Of a stretch of 64,000 nt of DNA, positions 16,834 to 25,531 are shown piece by piece. How positions within the stretch are numbered: position 1 is the stretch's first letter; every line of letters begins with the position of its first letter. This stretch comes from Ferruginibacter sp. (GTDB lineage: Bacteria; Bacteroidota; Bacteroidia; Chitinophagales; Chitinophagaceae). The position numbers and the translations under genes are program-made. Under the pieces are notes generated by a model. The model saw only the letters and a program-made list of their open reading frames with translations, did no database searches and was not told where the DNA came from. Where the stretch lies: assembly GCA_016786725.1 (NCBI GenBank), contig JAEUVU010000004.1, positions 186,001 through 250,000 of the forward strand, written 5' to 3'.

Positions 16834-17235
16834 TTATTGAGCAGGATAGGCACATGTACCATAGTACCATGCTGGGCTAACCCAACCGGGCACTATCATT
16901 GGTTTTGGAGGGCAATATGCGCCTCTTTGTTCATAATAGTTTCTTACCTGTTGCCCTAAAGTCCTGTCAATAAAATAACCACCAACAGCATTTTGCACAA
17001 ACCGAGCTCCATTTTGCTGAACCCATTGTCCTGTCCTGTTGATCATTCCATTCTGCATGGGTTGTTGATACTGCGGAGCAGATAATTGGTAATTCTGGTT
17101 CATTGTTTGCGGAGCAGGTAACTGATATTGTACCGGCTGCTGATAGTATGGATATTGTTGATACCCATATTGTGCTTTTCCTTTGGTTGACAGTAGCACA
17201 ATCATAAAAACTGTCATACTTACAAACCGTTTCAT
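16834..17235 (-). CDS. Gln/Tyr/Pro-rich small secreted protein
   Basis: A 133-residue protein with a clear signal peptide (residues 1-21, ending KGKAQ). Residues 22-63 are low-complexity, rich in Tyr, Gln and Pro (YQQYPYYQQP-like units). The second half is more ordered, with WVQQNGARFVQNAVGGYFIDRTLGQQVRNYYEQRG, then two cysteines (GAYCPP and GTCAY) that could form a disulfide. I recognise no family. It is the only minus-strand gene in the nusG-rplK interruption. Confidence 0.65.
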   Translation of the reverse strand: MKRFVSMTVFMIVLLSTKGKAQYGYQQYPYYQQPVQYQLPAPQTMNQNYQLSAPQYQQPMQNGMINRTGQWVQQNGARFVQNAVGGYFIDRTLGQQVRNYYEQRGAYCPPKPMIVPGWVSPAWYYGTCAYPAQ

Positions 17236-17404
17236 TTTATTGTGTTATTTTAATTTATGAGAAGTATTTTTCGCAACTTCCCTTAGCGCTTTTCATGAAA
17301 AAAAAATTATTGTATATTTAATTTTTTGCATCATAATGATGAAATAAAATTAAACATGGGTAGTATCAATAAGAAAGTATTTGTGAGAAAGATTTTTAAT
17401 TAAT

Positions 17405-17420
17405 TTCTCAATTTTGAGAA
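17405..17420. promoter_or_regulatory. Inverted repeat upstream of the AT-rich orphan gene
   Basis: TTCTCAA-TT-TTGAGAA is a perfect 7-bp inverted repeat ending 15 bases before the ATG at 17436. It could be an operator or a short leader hairpin. Confidence 0.45.
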
Positions 17421-17435
17421 TTTTAACAGGAAAAA

Positions 17436-18854
17436 ATGGAGCAAACAAAAAATGTTATTGAAAAAGAGTGGGAATTTTTTTTTGAGAAGCTATCCTTTAT
17501 TATAGATTCTAGGCCCTCGTTAAGCGTTAATGCAATACTTGATAACATTGTTACGGAATTTAATCTTACTGCTTTAAAAAAGAACATTGAAAATTATAAG
17601 AGAGAGTTTACTATAACTCAAAAACTCCCCAAAAAACTTACCGTCGGAGATAGTGATATTTCTGTAAGTAACATTATCAAATATTTAGACAAAAAATATC
17701 CAGATTATCTTTCGAAAATTGTTACTAATGAAATAGGATTTGTTTACTATTTGTATTACTATGAAGGAACCGAAGGGAAAATAAAATCAGCTATAATTAA
17801 AATGAAATTAAACGAAAAAAAAGATGAATGGGATACAGGAGAGATATTTTATTTTCGGAAAAAAGATGATAAGCCCCTTCTCTCATCTACTTTTAGCTTG
17901 GAAAGAGTTGCACCTAAAAATGGGACAATTACCAATCCTGAATATTTCTATTATAAAGCCATCTCTGATTACGCTGATCATAGGCATCAGGTAAATTTTT
18001 TTACAATAAACATTCAGGGAAAACCATTACAGAAGCGATTTTTATGTTTTCTCTCGTCTAATACTCTATCATTTAAAAATAACTTAGGAGATGTTCCATC
18101 AATTAACTTCGGTGTAATTAAGAAAGTAGAATACGAAAATTTAGAAAACGAGTTTAATTCAGCTATTCACCCATGGATAATCAACTCTCTTACGAGAAAA
18201 AAACTAACATTTGATTTAATTGAGAATTCAATATACACAGAGGAGCAGAAATTTATTAATGAGACAAATTCAAATGACGCTGAAATTACTGTGAATTTTC
18301 AATATAGGTGCAGCGATATCATGAAGGGTAAATATGTAGGATTTTATTTTAGAAATGAAATAAAGCGCCAAGGAGGAATTGCAGTTGTAATATTTGTTAT
18401 AGAAAATGATGGAAGAGCAAATATTCATTTTGAAAAAAGTAGTCAGGAAAAAGTGATATACAAGGGATATTTACAGTTTTTAAATAATTCCAATAAAAAA
18501 ATAAAAGGAAATTTTGAAATTAAAAATAATGGACTCTATCGGTTTTCTCTTTTTTTAAGTGAAATTGACAATGATTCAAATATTTTAGGCGGAACTTTTT
18601 CAGGATTTAAAAATGATGAGCCCTTTTCAACACCTATATTATTTCTGAAACAAGATGAAAATCATACATTGGAGCAATTAATTGAGCTTTATAAACCACG
18701 GAGAATTAGTAAATCCGATTTTGATGAGTATGTAAAAAAAATTAGCAAATTCAATAATGCAATTACAAAAGATATGGTCTTATCCTATTTAAAAATAATA
18801 AATGACCAATTTATAGAAGATATTGATAAATGTATTTTGGTAAAAAAGCCTTGA
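17436..18854 (+). CDS. Uncharacterised AT-rich orphan protein between nusG and rplK
   Basis: A 472-residue soluble protein without signal peptide or membrane span. I do not recognise a family. Residues 1-95 look helical. From about 95 on there are two beta-rich segments, roughly 135-245 and 285-405. The second contains the rhythm KGKYVGFYF, then IFVIENDGRANIHFE, YKGYLQF, and GGTFSGFKNDEPFSTPILFLK, which looks like a small beta-barrel (lipocalin-like) ligand module. The C-terminus is helical and charged. It is Lys/Asn/Ile-rich and visibly more AT-rich than all neighbours, suggesting transfer from elsewhere. It ends 57 bp before the -7 box of the rplK operon. A sensor or defence role is possible but not shown. 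Confidence 0.7.
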   Translation: MEQTKNVIEKEWEFFFEKLSFIIDSRPSLSVNAILDNIVTEFNLTALKKNIENYKREFTITQKLPKKLTVGDSDISVSNIIKYLDKKYPDYLSKIVTNEIGFVYYLYYYEGTEGKIKSAIIKMKLNEKKDEWDTGEIFYFRKKDDKPLLSSTFSLERVAPKNGTITNPEYFYYKAISDYADHRHQVNFFTINIQGKPLQKRFLCFLSSNTLSFKNNLGDVPSINFGVIKKVEYENLENEFNSAIHPWIINSLTRKKLTFDLIENSIYTEEQKFINETNSNDAEITVNFQYRCSDIMKGKYVGFYFRNEIKRQGGIAVVIFVIENDGRANIHFEKSSQEKVIYKGYLQFLNNSNKKIKGNFEIKNNGLYRFSLFLSEIDNDSNILGGTFSGFKNDEPFSTPILFLKQDENHTLEQLIELYKPRRISKSDFDEYVKKISKFNNAITKDMVLSYLKIINDQFIEDIDKCILVKKP

Positions 18855-18910
18855 AAAATATAAACGGTACAAAAAATAGATTTTATGCAAAAAAATCTAA
18901 AATAATTACA

Positions 18911-18918
18911 TACCTTTG
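18911..18918 (+). promoter_or_regulatory. -7 box of the rplK operon
   Basis: TACCTTTG; no strong -33. It would give an 80-nt leader before rplK and shows that L11-L1 have their own promoter after the interruption. Confidence 0.65.
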
Positions 18919-19003
18919 CCGCCCCAAATAGTTCTTTAGTAGGATTTATTGTATTGGGAGTCCTGGTAAAATGCCCGGACGTTATCACCAAAAAATGTAA
19001 AAA

Positions 19004-19447
19004 ATGGCAAAAGAGATCACCGGCTATGTTAAGCTCCAGTGTAAAGGAGGACAGGCCAATCCGGCACCGCCAATAGGACCTGCCTTAGGTTCTAAAGGCA
19101 TCAACATCATGGAGTTCTGTAAGGCGTTCAACGCAAGAACCCAGGATAAACAGGGTAAAGTGCTTCCTGTATTAATCACCGTTTATGCTGATAAGTCTTT
19201 CGACTTCATTATTAAAACCCCACCCGCTGCAGTTCAGTTAATGGATGCTGCTAAAATTCAAAGCGGTAGTAAAGAACCTAATCGTGTAAAAGTTGGAAAA
19301 GTTACCTGGGCACAGGTAGAAGAGATCGCCAAAGACAAAATGGAAGATCTGAACGCTTTTACTATTAAAAGTGCTATGAGCATGGTAGCCGGTACTGCAC
19401 GCAGTATGGGTTTAACTGTTGAAGGCACTGCTCCCTGGGAAAATTAA
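19004..19447 (+). CDS. rplK: Large ribosomal subunit protein uL11
   Basis: 147 residues, standard length. N-terminal domain [35 protein letters not shown] carries the conserved Pro-rich thiostrepton-region helix; the C-terminal RNA-binding domain has [12 protein letters not shown]. It binds the GTPase-associated centre of 23S rRNA and is needed for RelA-type stringent signalling. First gene of rplK-rplA-rplJ-rplL. Confidence 0.97.
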   Translation: MAKEITGYVKLQCKGGQANPAPPIGPALGSKGINIMEFCKAFNARTQDKQGKVLPVLITVYADKSFDFIIKTPPAAVQLMDAAKIQSGSKEPNRVKVGKVTWAQVEEIAKDKMEDLNAFTIKSAMSMVAGTARSMGLTVEGTAPWEN

Positions 19448-19454
19448 TCATCAA

Positions 19455-19474
19455 CCTGCCTGCCGGCAGGCAGG
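19455..19474. repeat. Perfect 20-bp palindrome between rplK and rplA
   Basis: CCTGCCTGCC and its exact reverse complement GGCAGGCAGG abut with no loop, 8 bases after the rplK stop. GC-rich against an AT-rich spacer; it has no T-run, so it is not a classical terminator. It may be an inserted dispersed palindrome. Confidence 0.8.
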
Positions 19475-19492
19475 CCTTAAAATTTGTAAAAA

Positions 19493-20182
19493 ATGATTAC
19501 GAAAAAAAGAAAAGTAGCAAATACAAAGGTTGATGCAAACAAAGCTTATTCCTTAAAGGAAGCTTCAGCCTTAGTTAAAGAAGTAAACACAACAAAATTC
19601 GATAGTTCTGTTGACCTGCACATTAAATTAGGAGTTGACCCTAAGAAAGCAGATCAGGCAATCCGTGGTACGGTATCTCTGCCACACGGGACCGGTAAAA
19701 CAAAACGTGTATTGGTTTTATGCACTCCAGATAAAGAAGCCGAAGCAAAGGCAGCAGGTGCTGATCATGTTGGCCTGGATGAATTCATTACCAAGATCGA
19801 AAGTGGTTGGACAGATATTGATGTTATTGTTGCCACTCCATCGGTAATGCCGAAGATTGGTAAACTGGGTAAAGTGTTAGGTCCCCGTAACCTGATGCCA
19901 AACCCTAAAACCGGTACCGTTACCAATGATGTAGCAGGGGCCATCACCGATCTGAAAGGTGGTAAAATTGCTTTTAAGGTAGATAAAGTGGGTATCATCC
20001 ATGCTTCTATCGGCAGGGTAAGTTTTGCTCCCGAAAAAATTGCTGAAAACAGCCAGGAACTTATTAACGCTATTGTAAAATTAAAGCCATCTTCATCCAA
20101 AGGCACTTACCTGAGAGGTGTTAGCATGGCCAGCACAATGAGTCCGGGCATTATGGTTGACACAAAATCTGTTCAAAACTAA
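19493..20182 (+). CDS. rplA: Large ribosomal subunit protein uL1
   Basis: 229 residues. The L1 signature is seen as [32 protein letters not shown], followed by [17 protein letters not shown]. It forms the mobile L1 stalk that helps release E-site tRNA and commonly represses its own operon by binding the leader. It is 45 bp after rplK with the palindrome in between. Confidence 0.97.
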   Translation: MITKKRKVANTKVDANKAYSLKEASALVKEVNTTKFDSSVDLHIKLGVDPKKADQAIRGTVSLPHGTGKTKRVLVLCTPDKEAEAKAAGADHVGLDEFITKIESGWTDIDVIVATPSVMPKIGKLGKVLGPRNLMPNPKTGTVTNDVAGAITDLKGGKIAFKVDKVGIIHASIGRVSFAPEKIAENSQELINAIVKLKPSSSKGTYLRGVSMASTMSPGIMVDTKSVQN

Positions 20183-20219
20183 TCCATGCTTTTGCAAGGG
20201 TTGACAAAAAATAATTAAA

Positions 20220-20849
20220 ATGACAAAACAGGAAAAAAATGAAGTGATTGAGGTGCTGAAAGGCAAGTTCTCTCAATACAACAACTTCTATATAACCGAT
20301 ACTGAAAGCTTAACTGTAGCACAGGTTGGCAAATTGCGCAGCCATTGCTTTAACAAGCAGGTTGAAATGAAGGTGGCTAAGAACACGCTTATCCGCAAAG
20401 CATTGGAAAGTATTGATGCTGAAAAATACAGCGGCGTTTTTGATTCTCTGCACCAGGTAACAGCCCTGATGTTCAGCGAAAATCCGAAAGAACCGGCTAT
20501 GATCATCAGCAGCTTCCGTAAGGAAAACAACAACGAAAAACCATTGCTGAAAGCAGCTTTCATCAATGGTGACGTATTTGTAGGTAACGACCAATTGAAA
20601 GCATTAACGCAGATCAAAACGAAGAATGAATTGATCGGTGAAGTGATTGGATTGTTACAATCTCCAATTCAACGTGTATTGGGCGCTTTACAGAACAAAG
20701 AAGCTGCATCTGGTAAAGCTGAAGAAGCTCCGGTAGTAGCAGAAGCACCAGCAGTTGAAGCTGCACCGGTTGCAGAAACTCCAGCAGCAGAAGCAACACC
20801 GGAAGCACCGGCAACTGAGGATGCTAAAGGTGAAGAACCACAGGCTTAA
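20220..20849 (+). CDS. rplJ: Large ribosomal subunit protein uL10 with Ala/Glu/Pro tail
   Basis: 209 residues. The N-terminal 160 residues are L10 (VIEVLKGKFSQYNNFYITDTESLTVAQVGKLR, VAKNTLIRKAL). It anchors L7/L12 dimers to the stalk base through its C-terminal helix (LIGEVIGLLQSPIQRVLGALQ). Residues 165-209 are an extra low-complexity tail of Ala, Pro, Glu and Val (EAPVVAEAPAVEAAPVAETP-like), making it longer than the usual 165-175 residues; similar acidic tails are common in Bacteroidota. Confidence 0.95.
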   Translation: MTKQEKNEVIEVLKGKFSQYNNFYITDTESLTVAQVGKLRSHCFNKQVEMKVAKNTLIRKALESIDAEKYSGVFDSLHQVTALMFSENPKEPAMIISSFRKENNNEKPLLKAAFINGDVFVGNDQLKALTQIKTKNELIGEVIGLLQSPIQRVLGALQNKEAASGKAEEAPVVAEAPAVEAAPVAETPAAEATPEAPATEDAKGEEPQA

Positions 20850-20938
20850 TTAGCCTGTAAAAAAGTAAATAAGTTGATAAGTAAATAAGCAAGTCAACTC
20901 ATTGATAAAACAACAATTTTTTTAAAACTCTCCGACGG

Positions 20939-20957
20939 ACCCCGAAAAAATCGGGGT
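20939..20957 (+). promoter_or_regulatory. Hairpin in the rplJ-rplL spacer
   Basis: ACCCCGA-AAAAA-TCGGGGT: 7-bp perfect stem, 5-A loop, 27 nt before the rplL start. There is no T-run. It may be a processing or stability element that raises L7/L12 yield over L10. Confidence 0.5.
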
Positions 20958-20984
20958 GTGAAGCCGGAAAAAAAAACAAACATT

Positions 20985-21359
20985 ATGGCAGACGTAAAAA
21001 CATTAGCTGAAAGTTTAGTAGGCTTAACAGTAAAAGAAGTACAGGAATTAGCAGAATTCTTAAAAACTGAGTACGGTATTGAACCAGCTGCTGCTGCAGT
21101 TGTAGTAAGTGCTGGTGGCGGCGAAGGTGGTGCTGCTGCAGAAGAGAAAACATCTTTCGATGTTATCTTAAAGAGTGCAGGCGCTAATAAATTAGCGATC
21201 GTTAAGGTTGTTAAAGAATTAACCGGTTTGGGACTGAAAGAAGCTAAAGATTTAGTGGATGGCGCTCCAAAACCAGTTAAAGAAGGTGCAGATAAAGCAA
21301 CTGCAGAAGACATTAAAGCAAAACTGACTGAAGCAGGCGCTGAAGTTGAGATCGCTTAA
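20985..21359 (+). CDS. rplL: Large ribosomal subunit protein bL12 (L7/L12)
   Basis: 124 residues. N-terminal dimerisation domain, Ala/Gly hinge ([20 protein letters not shown]), and C-terminal factor-binding domain [37 protein letters not shown] (split by the conserved Gly-Leu-Gly-Leu-Lys). The ATG at 20985 gives the normal length; the in-frame GTG at 20958 would overlap the upstream hairpin. Present in four to six copies per ribosome. A strong terminator follows. Confidence 0.97.
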   Translation: MADVKTLAESLVGLTVKEVQELAEFLKTEYGIEPAAAAVVVSAGGGEGGAAAEEKTSFDVILKSAGANKLAIVKVVKELTGLGLKEAKDLVDGAPKPVKEGADKATAEDIKAKLTEAGAEVEIA

Positions 21360-21379
21360 TTGATTTCTCTAAATAGTTT

Positions 21380-21413
21380 AAAGGCCGGGAATTTATTCCC
21401 GGCCTTTTCTTTT
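21380..21413 (+). terminator. Terminator after rplL
   Basis: A 12-bp perfect stem (AAAGGCCGGGAA with TTCCCGGCCTTT), 4-nt loop, T-rich tail. It separates the ribosomal-protein genes from rpoBC. Confidence 0.9.
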
Positions 21414-21538
21414 CAAAAAATTGATTGATTTTAAAGCAAGGAGGTAAGAAAAAGGTTAAAAAAGCTACTTATCTACAAAAACCTTTCCAAAACGCTAAAA
21501 AATCGTATATCGTAATCATTAAATAGCGAAATAATCCG

Positions 21539-21546
21539 TAACTTTG
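21539..21546 (+). promoter_or_regulatory. -7 box of rpoB
   Basis: TAACTTTG; -33 not obvious. It gives a leader of about 80 nt. Confidence 0.6.
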
Positions 21547-21613
21547 CCCTCCTTTAATTTGGGAGCAGTGGCGCAAGTTACTTAACTCATTGAAATAAAG
21601 GATCTTCTGCACT

Positions 21614-21627
21614 TTAAAACGTTTTAA
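21614..21627. promoter_or_regulatory. Perfect palindrome just before rpoB
   Basis: TTAAAACGTTTTAA, a 14-bp perfect palindrome 7 bases before the ATG; close to the 13-mer repeated in the secE leader. Confidence 0.5.
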
Positions 21628-21634
21628 TTACAAT

Positions 21635-24600
21635 ATGTCTGCAACAAAAACACCCGCTGCTAAACGTTTCAATTTCGGTAAAGTTGAATTTTTAGCAGAG
21701 ACACCCGATTTGCTGGGTATCCAGATCCAATCATTTAAAGACTTTTTCCAGTTACAGACCACTCCCGACAAACGTAACGTGGAGGGGCTGTTCCGTGTGT
21801 TCAAGGAAAACTTTCCTATCACCGACACCCGTAACATCTTCGTACTGGAATTTCTGGACTACTTTGTTGATCCCCCACGCTACACCATCGAAGAGTGTAT
21901 CGAAAGAGGACTGACCTACGCCGTGCCTTTAAAAGCAAAACTGCGCCTTAGTTGTAATGACGAAGAGCACGTTGATTTCCAGACCATCGTTCAGGACGTA
22001 TTCCTGGGTAACATTCCTTACATGACTCCACGTGGTACTTTCGTTATCAATGGTGCTGAAAGGGTTGTGGTAAGCCAGTTGCACCGTTCACCTGGTGTAT
22101 TCTTTGGCCAGTCTGTTCACCCGAATGGTACTAAAATTTACTCTGCAAGGGTTATTCCTTTCAAAGGTGCCTGGATGGAGTTTGCAACAGACATCAATAA
22201 TGTGATGTTTGCTTACATTGATCGTAAGAAAAAATTCCCTGTAACAACTTTGTTACGTTCCATAGGTTTTGAAACCGATAAAGACATCCTGGAATTATTC
22301 GGGATGGCTGATGAAGTTAAAGCTGATAAGAAAAGCCTGGAAAAATGCATTGGCAAACGTTTGGCTGCCCGTGTACTGCGTACCTGGGTGGAAGATTTTG
22401 TAGATGAAGATACCGGTGAGGTCGTTTCTATCGAAAGAAATGAAATCATTCTGGAAAGGGATACGGTACTGGATGAGTCCAATATTGCCATGATCCTCGA
22501 AATGGAAGTGAAGAGTGTATTTATCCAGAAAGAAGAAGTAAGTGGTGATTATGCCATCATCTACAACACATTAAATAAAGATACCTCTAACAGTGAGCTG
22601 GAAGCGGTACAGCACATCTATAAGCAATTGCGTGGCGCTGATGCTCCGGATGATGAAACTGCTCGTGGCATTATTGATAAATTATTCTTCAGTGATAAGC
22701 GTTACGATCTTGGTGAAGTAGGCCGTTACAAAATTAACCGCCGCCTGGGCCTTGATTTCCCGATCACTAAAAAAGTATTAACCAAAGATGATATCATCGC
22801 CATTATTAAAACATTGGTGTTATTAACCAATGGTAAATCTGAGGTTGATGATATTGATCACTTAAGCAACCGTCGTGTACGTACTGTGGGTGAGCAATTG
22901 TACGCCCAGTTTGGTGTTGGTCTGGCCCGTATGGCCCGTACCATCCGTGAAAGAATGAACGTACGTGATAACGAAGTGTTCACACCAGTTGACCTGATCA
23001 ATGCAAGAACATTGTCTTCTGTTATCAACTCTTTCTTTGGTACATCACAGTTATCACAGTTCTTAGATCAAACTAATCCTTTGAGTGAGATAACGCATAA
23101 GCGCCGTATCTCCGCACTGGGGCCCGGTGGTTTGAGTCGTGAAAGAGCAGGTTTTGAGGTTCGTGACGTTCACTACTCTCACTACGGCCGTTTGTGTACT
23201 ATTGAAACTCCGGAAGGTCCGAACATTGGTTTGATATCCACACTTTGTGTGCATGCCAAGATCAATGACATGGGCTTTATTGAAACGCCATACCACAAAG
23301 TAACCGATGGTAAGGCTGATATGAAGAAGATCACTTTCTTAAGTGCCGAAGAAGAAGATACAGCGAAGATTGCACAGGCAAATATTGAAATGGATGCGAA
23401 AGGAAATTTTGTTGACGACAGGATCAAATCCCGTCAGACAGGTGACTTCCCAATCCTTGATAAAACAGAAGTGGAATACATGGATGTGGCGCCAAATCAG
23501 ATTGTTGGTTTAAGTGCTTCGTTAATTCCGTTCCTAGAGCATGATGATGCTAACCGTGCTTTGATGGGATCTAACATGCAACGCCAGGCTGTGCCATTGA
23601 TCAAACCAGAAGTGCCGATTGTAGGTACCGGTTTAGAGGCTAAGGCTGCCCGTGATGCAAGGATCCAGATTCACGCAGATGGTGATGGTGTGGTTGAATA
23701 TGTAGATGCTAACGAAATTCATGTGCGTTACAAACGCAACGAAACACAGCAGTTGGTAAGCTTTGATGAAGACTTAATCGTTTATAAATTAACCAAGTTC
23801 GTTCGTACCAATCAGGAAACATGTATTAACCTGCGCCCTGCTGTGGTAAAAGGACAAAAAGTATCTGAAGGTGATTTCTTAACCGAAGGTTATGCAACCA
23901 AAGGTGGTGAAATTGCTTTGGGCCGTAACATGAAAGTGGCCTTCATGCCATGGAAAGGTTACAACTTCGAAGATGCGATCGTGATCTCTGAGAAAGTGGT
24001 TAAAGAAGATCTTTTTACCTCACTTCATATTTCTGAATACGAAATTGAAGTACGTGATACCAAATTAGGTGAAGAAGAACTGACGCCGGATATTCCGAAC
24101 GTAAGTGAGGAAGCAACCAAAGACCTGGATCAGAACGGTATCATCCGCATTGGCGCTCATGTAAAAGAAGGCGATATCATTATCGGTAAGATCACTCCAA
24201 AAGGTGAGAGCGATCCTACACCGGAAGAGAAATTATTACGTGCCATCTTTGGTGATAAGGCCGGTGATGCAAAAGATGCTTCATTAAAAGCATCCAGCGG
24301 AACAGAAGGTGTTATCATTGATAAGAAATTATTCCAGCGTGCCAAGAAAGATAAGAACGCAAAAGTTCGTGAAAAAGCACAGATGGACAAGATTGAAAAA
24401 GTGCATGAAAAGAACGAAGCTGATTTGCTTGAGTTGTTGATAAACAAACTGCAGACCTTATTGAAAGATAAGAGCAGCGCAGGTGTTAGCAATAACTTTG
24501 GTGAAGTGCTGATAGGTAAAGGTGCAAAATTCAATGCGAAGAATTTAGCCAACATTGACTATCAAAACGTAAATCCGTTAGGATGGAGTGGCGATGAAAA

Positions 24601-25444
24601 AGTGGATGAACTGATCAACATCCTGCTGCACAATTACAACATCAAATTCAACGAAGAGTTAGGAAGATACAAGCGTGAAAAATTCAACATCAGCATTGGT
24701 GATGAATTACCAGCCGGTGTATTGAAACTTGCAAAAGTTTACATGGCTGTTAAGCGTAAGTTGAAAGTGGGAGATAAAATGGCGGGCCGCCATGGTAACA
24801 AAGGTATTGTTGCCAAGATCGTTCGCCAGGAAGATATGCCGTTCCTTGAAGATGGAACTCCGGTTGACATCGTGTTGAATCCATTGGGTGTACCTAGTCG
24901 TATGAACCTGGGTCAGATCTACGAAACCGTTTTAGGCTGGGCTGGTGAAAAACTGGGAATGCGCTTTGCAACGCCCATCTTTGATGGTGCCAGTGTGGAG
25001 GAAATTGACGAGCAGATAACCAAGGCAGGCCTGCCTAAGTTCGGTCACACGTATTTATATGATGGTGAAACCGGTGAACGCTTCGATCAGAAAGCAACTG
25101 TGGGTATCATCTACGTAATTAAGCTGCACCACATGGTGGATGATAAAATGCATGCCCGTTCAATCGGACCATACTCATTGATTACGCAACAGCCGCTGGG
25201 TGGTAAAGCCCAGTTTGGTGGTCAGAGGTTTGGTGAGATGGAGGTTTGGGCGCTGGAAGCATACGGTGCATCAAACATTTTGCAGGAGTTGTTGACGCTT
25301 AAATCTGATGACATTATCGGACGTGCTAAAACATACGAAGCAATTGTAAAAGGTGATAACATTCCAAGAGCCGGTATTCCTGAATCATTCAATGTATTGG
25401 TTCATGAGTTACGTGGTTTAGGTTTGGATCTGAAATTTGATTAA
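21635..25444 (+). CDS. rpoB: DNA-directed RNA polymerase subunit beta
   Basis: 1269 residues, the Bacteroidota size. The rifampicin-pocket segment reads [17 protein letters not shown] then [13 protein letters not shown]: the Asp, His and Ser positions often mutated in resistance are all wild type, with Leu in place of the E. coli Met after [19 protein letters not shown] and the C-terminal [19 protein letters not shown] are intact. Transcribed from its own promoter, 87 bp ahead of rpoC. Confidence 0.98.
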   Translation: MSATKTPAAKRFNFGKVEFLAETPDLLGIQIQSFKDFFQLQTTPDKRNVEGLFRVFKENFPITDTRNIFVLEFLDYFVDPPRYTIEECIERGLTYAVPLKAKLRLSCNDEEHVDFQTIVQDVFLGNIPYMTPRGTFVINGAERVVVSQLHRSPGVFFGQSVHPNGTKIYSARVIPFKGAWMEFATDINNVMFAYIDRKKKFPVTTLLRSIGFETDKDILELFGMADEVKADKKSLEKCIGKRLAARVLRTWVEDFVDEDTGEVVSIERNEIILERDTVLDESNIAMILEMEVKSVFIQKEEVSGDYAIIYNTLNKDTSNSELEAVQHIYKQLRGADAPDDETARGIIDKLFFSDKRYDLGEVGRYKINRRLGLDFPITKKVLTKDDIIAIIKTLVLLTNGKSEVDDIDHLSNRRVRTVGEQLYAQFGVGLARMARTIRERMNVRDNEVFTPVDLINARTLSSVINSFFGTSQLSQFLDQTNPLSEITHKRRISALGPGGLSRERAGFEVRDVHYSHYGRLCTIETPEGPNIGLISTLCVHAKINDMGFIETPYHKVTDGKADMKKITFLSAEEEDTAKIAQANIEMDAKGNFVDDRIKSRQTGDFPILDKTEVEYMDVAPNQIVGLSASLIPFLEHDDANRALMGSNMQRQAVPLIKPEVPIVGTGLEAKAARDARIQIHADGDGVVEYVDANEIHVRYKRNETQQLVSFDEDLIVYKLTKFVRTNQETCINLRPAVVKGQKVSEGDFLTEGYATKGGEIALGRNMKVAFMPWKGYNFEDAIVISEKVVKEDLFTSLHISEYEIEVRDTKLGEEELTPDIPNVSEEATKDLDQNGIIRIGAHVKEGDIIIGKITPKGESDPTPEEKLLRAIFGDKAGDAKDASLKASSGTEGVIIDKKLFQRAKKDKNAKVREKAQMDKIEKVHEKNEADLLELLINKLQTLLKDKSSAGVSNNFGEVLIGKGAKFNAKNLANIDYQNVNPLGWSGDEKVDELINILLHNYNIKFNEELGRYKREKFNISIGDELPAGVLKLAKVYMAVKRKLKVGDKMAGRHGNKGIVAKIVRQEDMPFLEDGTPVDIVLNPLGVPSRMNLGQIYETVLGWAGEKLGMRFATPIFDGASVEEIDEQITKAGLPKFGHTYLYDGETGERFDQKATVGIIYVIKLHHMVDDKMHARSIGPYSLITQQPLGGKAQFGGQRFGEMEVWALEAYGASNILQELLTLKSDDIIGRAKTYEAIVKGDNIPRAGIPESFNVLVHELRGLGLDLKFD

Positions 25445-25446
25445 GT

Positions 25447-25472
25447 CAAAAGTAAAAAGGCAAAAGTCAAAA
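25447..25472 (+). repeat. Dispersed A-rich repeat, copy 1
   Basis: A 26-base unit of CAAAAGT/AAAAAGG/CAAAAGTC words, 24 of 26 identical to 59663-59688. Here it lies between rpoB and rpoC. It is followed (25502-25522) by three tandem AATTTTT units. Confidence 0.6.
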
Positions 25473-25531
25473 ACTAAGCCTGCTAAACTCAATCAATTTT
25501 CAATTTTTAATTTTTAATTTTTAATTACAAT

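Noticed and set aside
21441..21452. An AAGGAGGT Shine-Dalgarno-like site between rplL and rpoB
   Set aside because: No start codon follows at a useful distance; rpoB starts almost 190 bases later.
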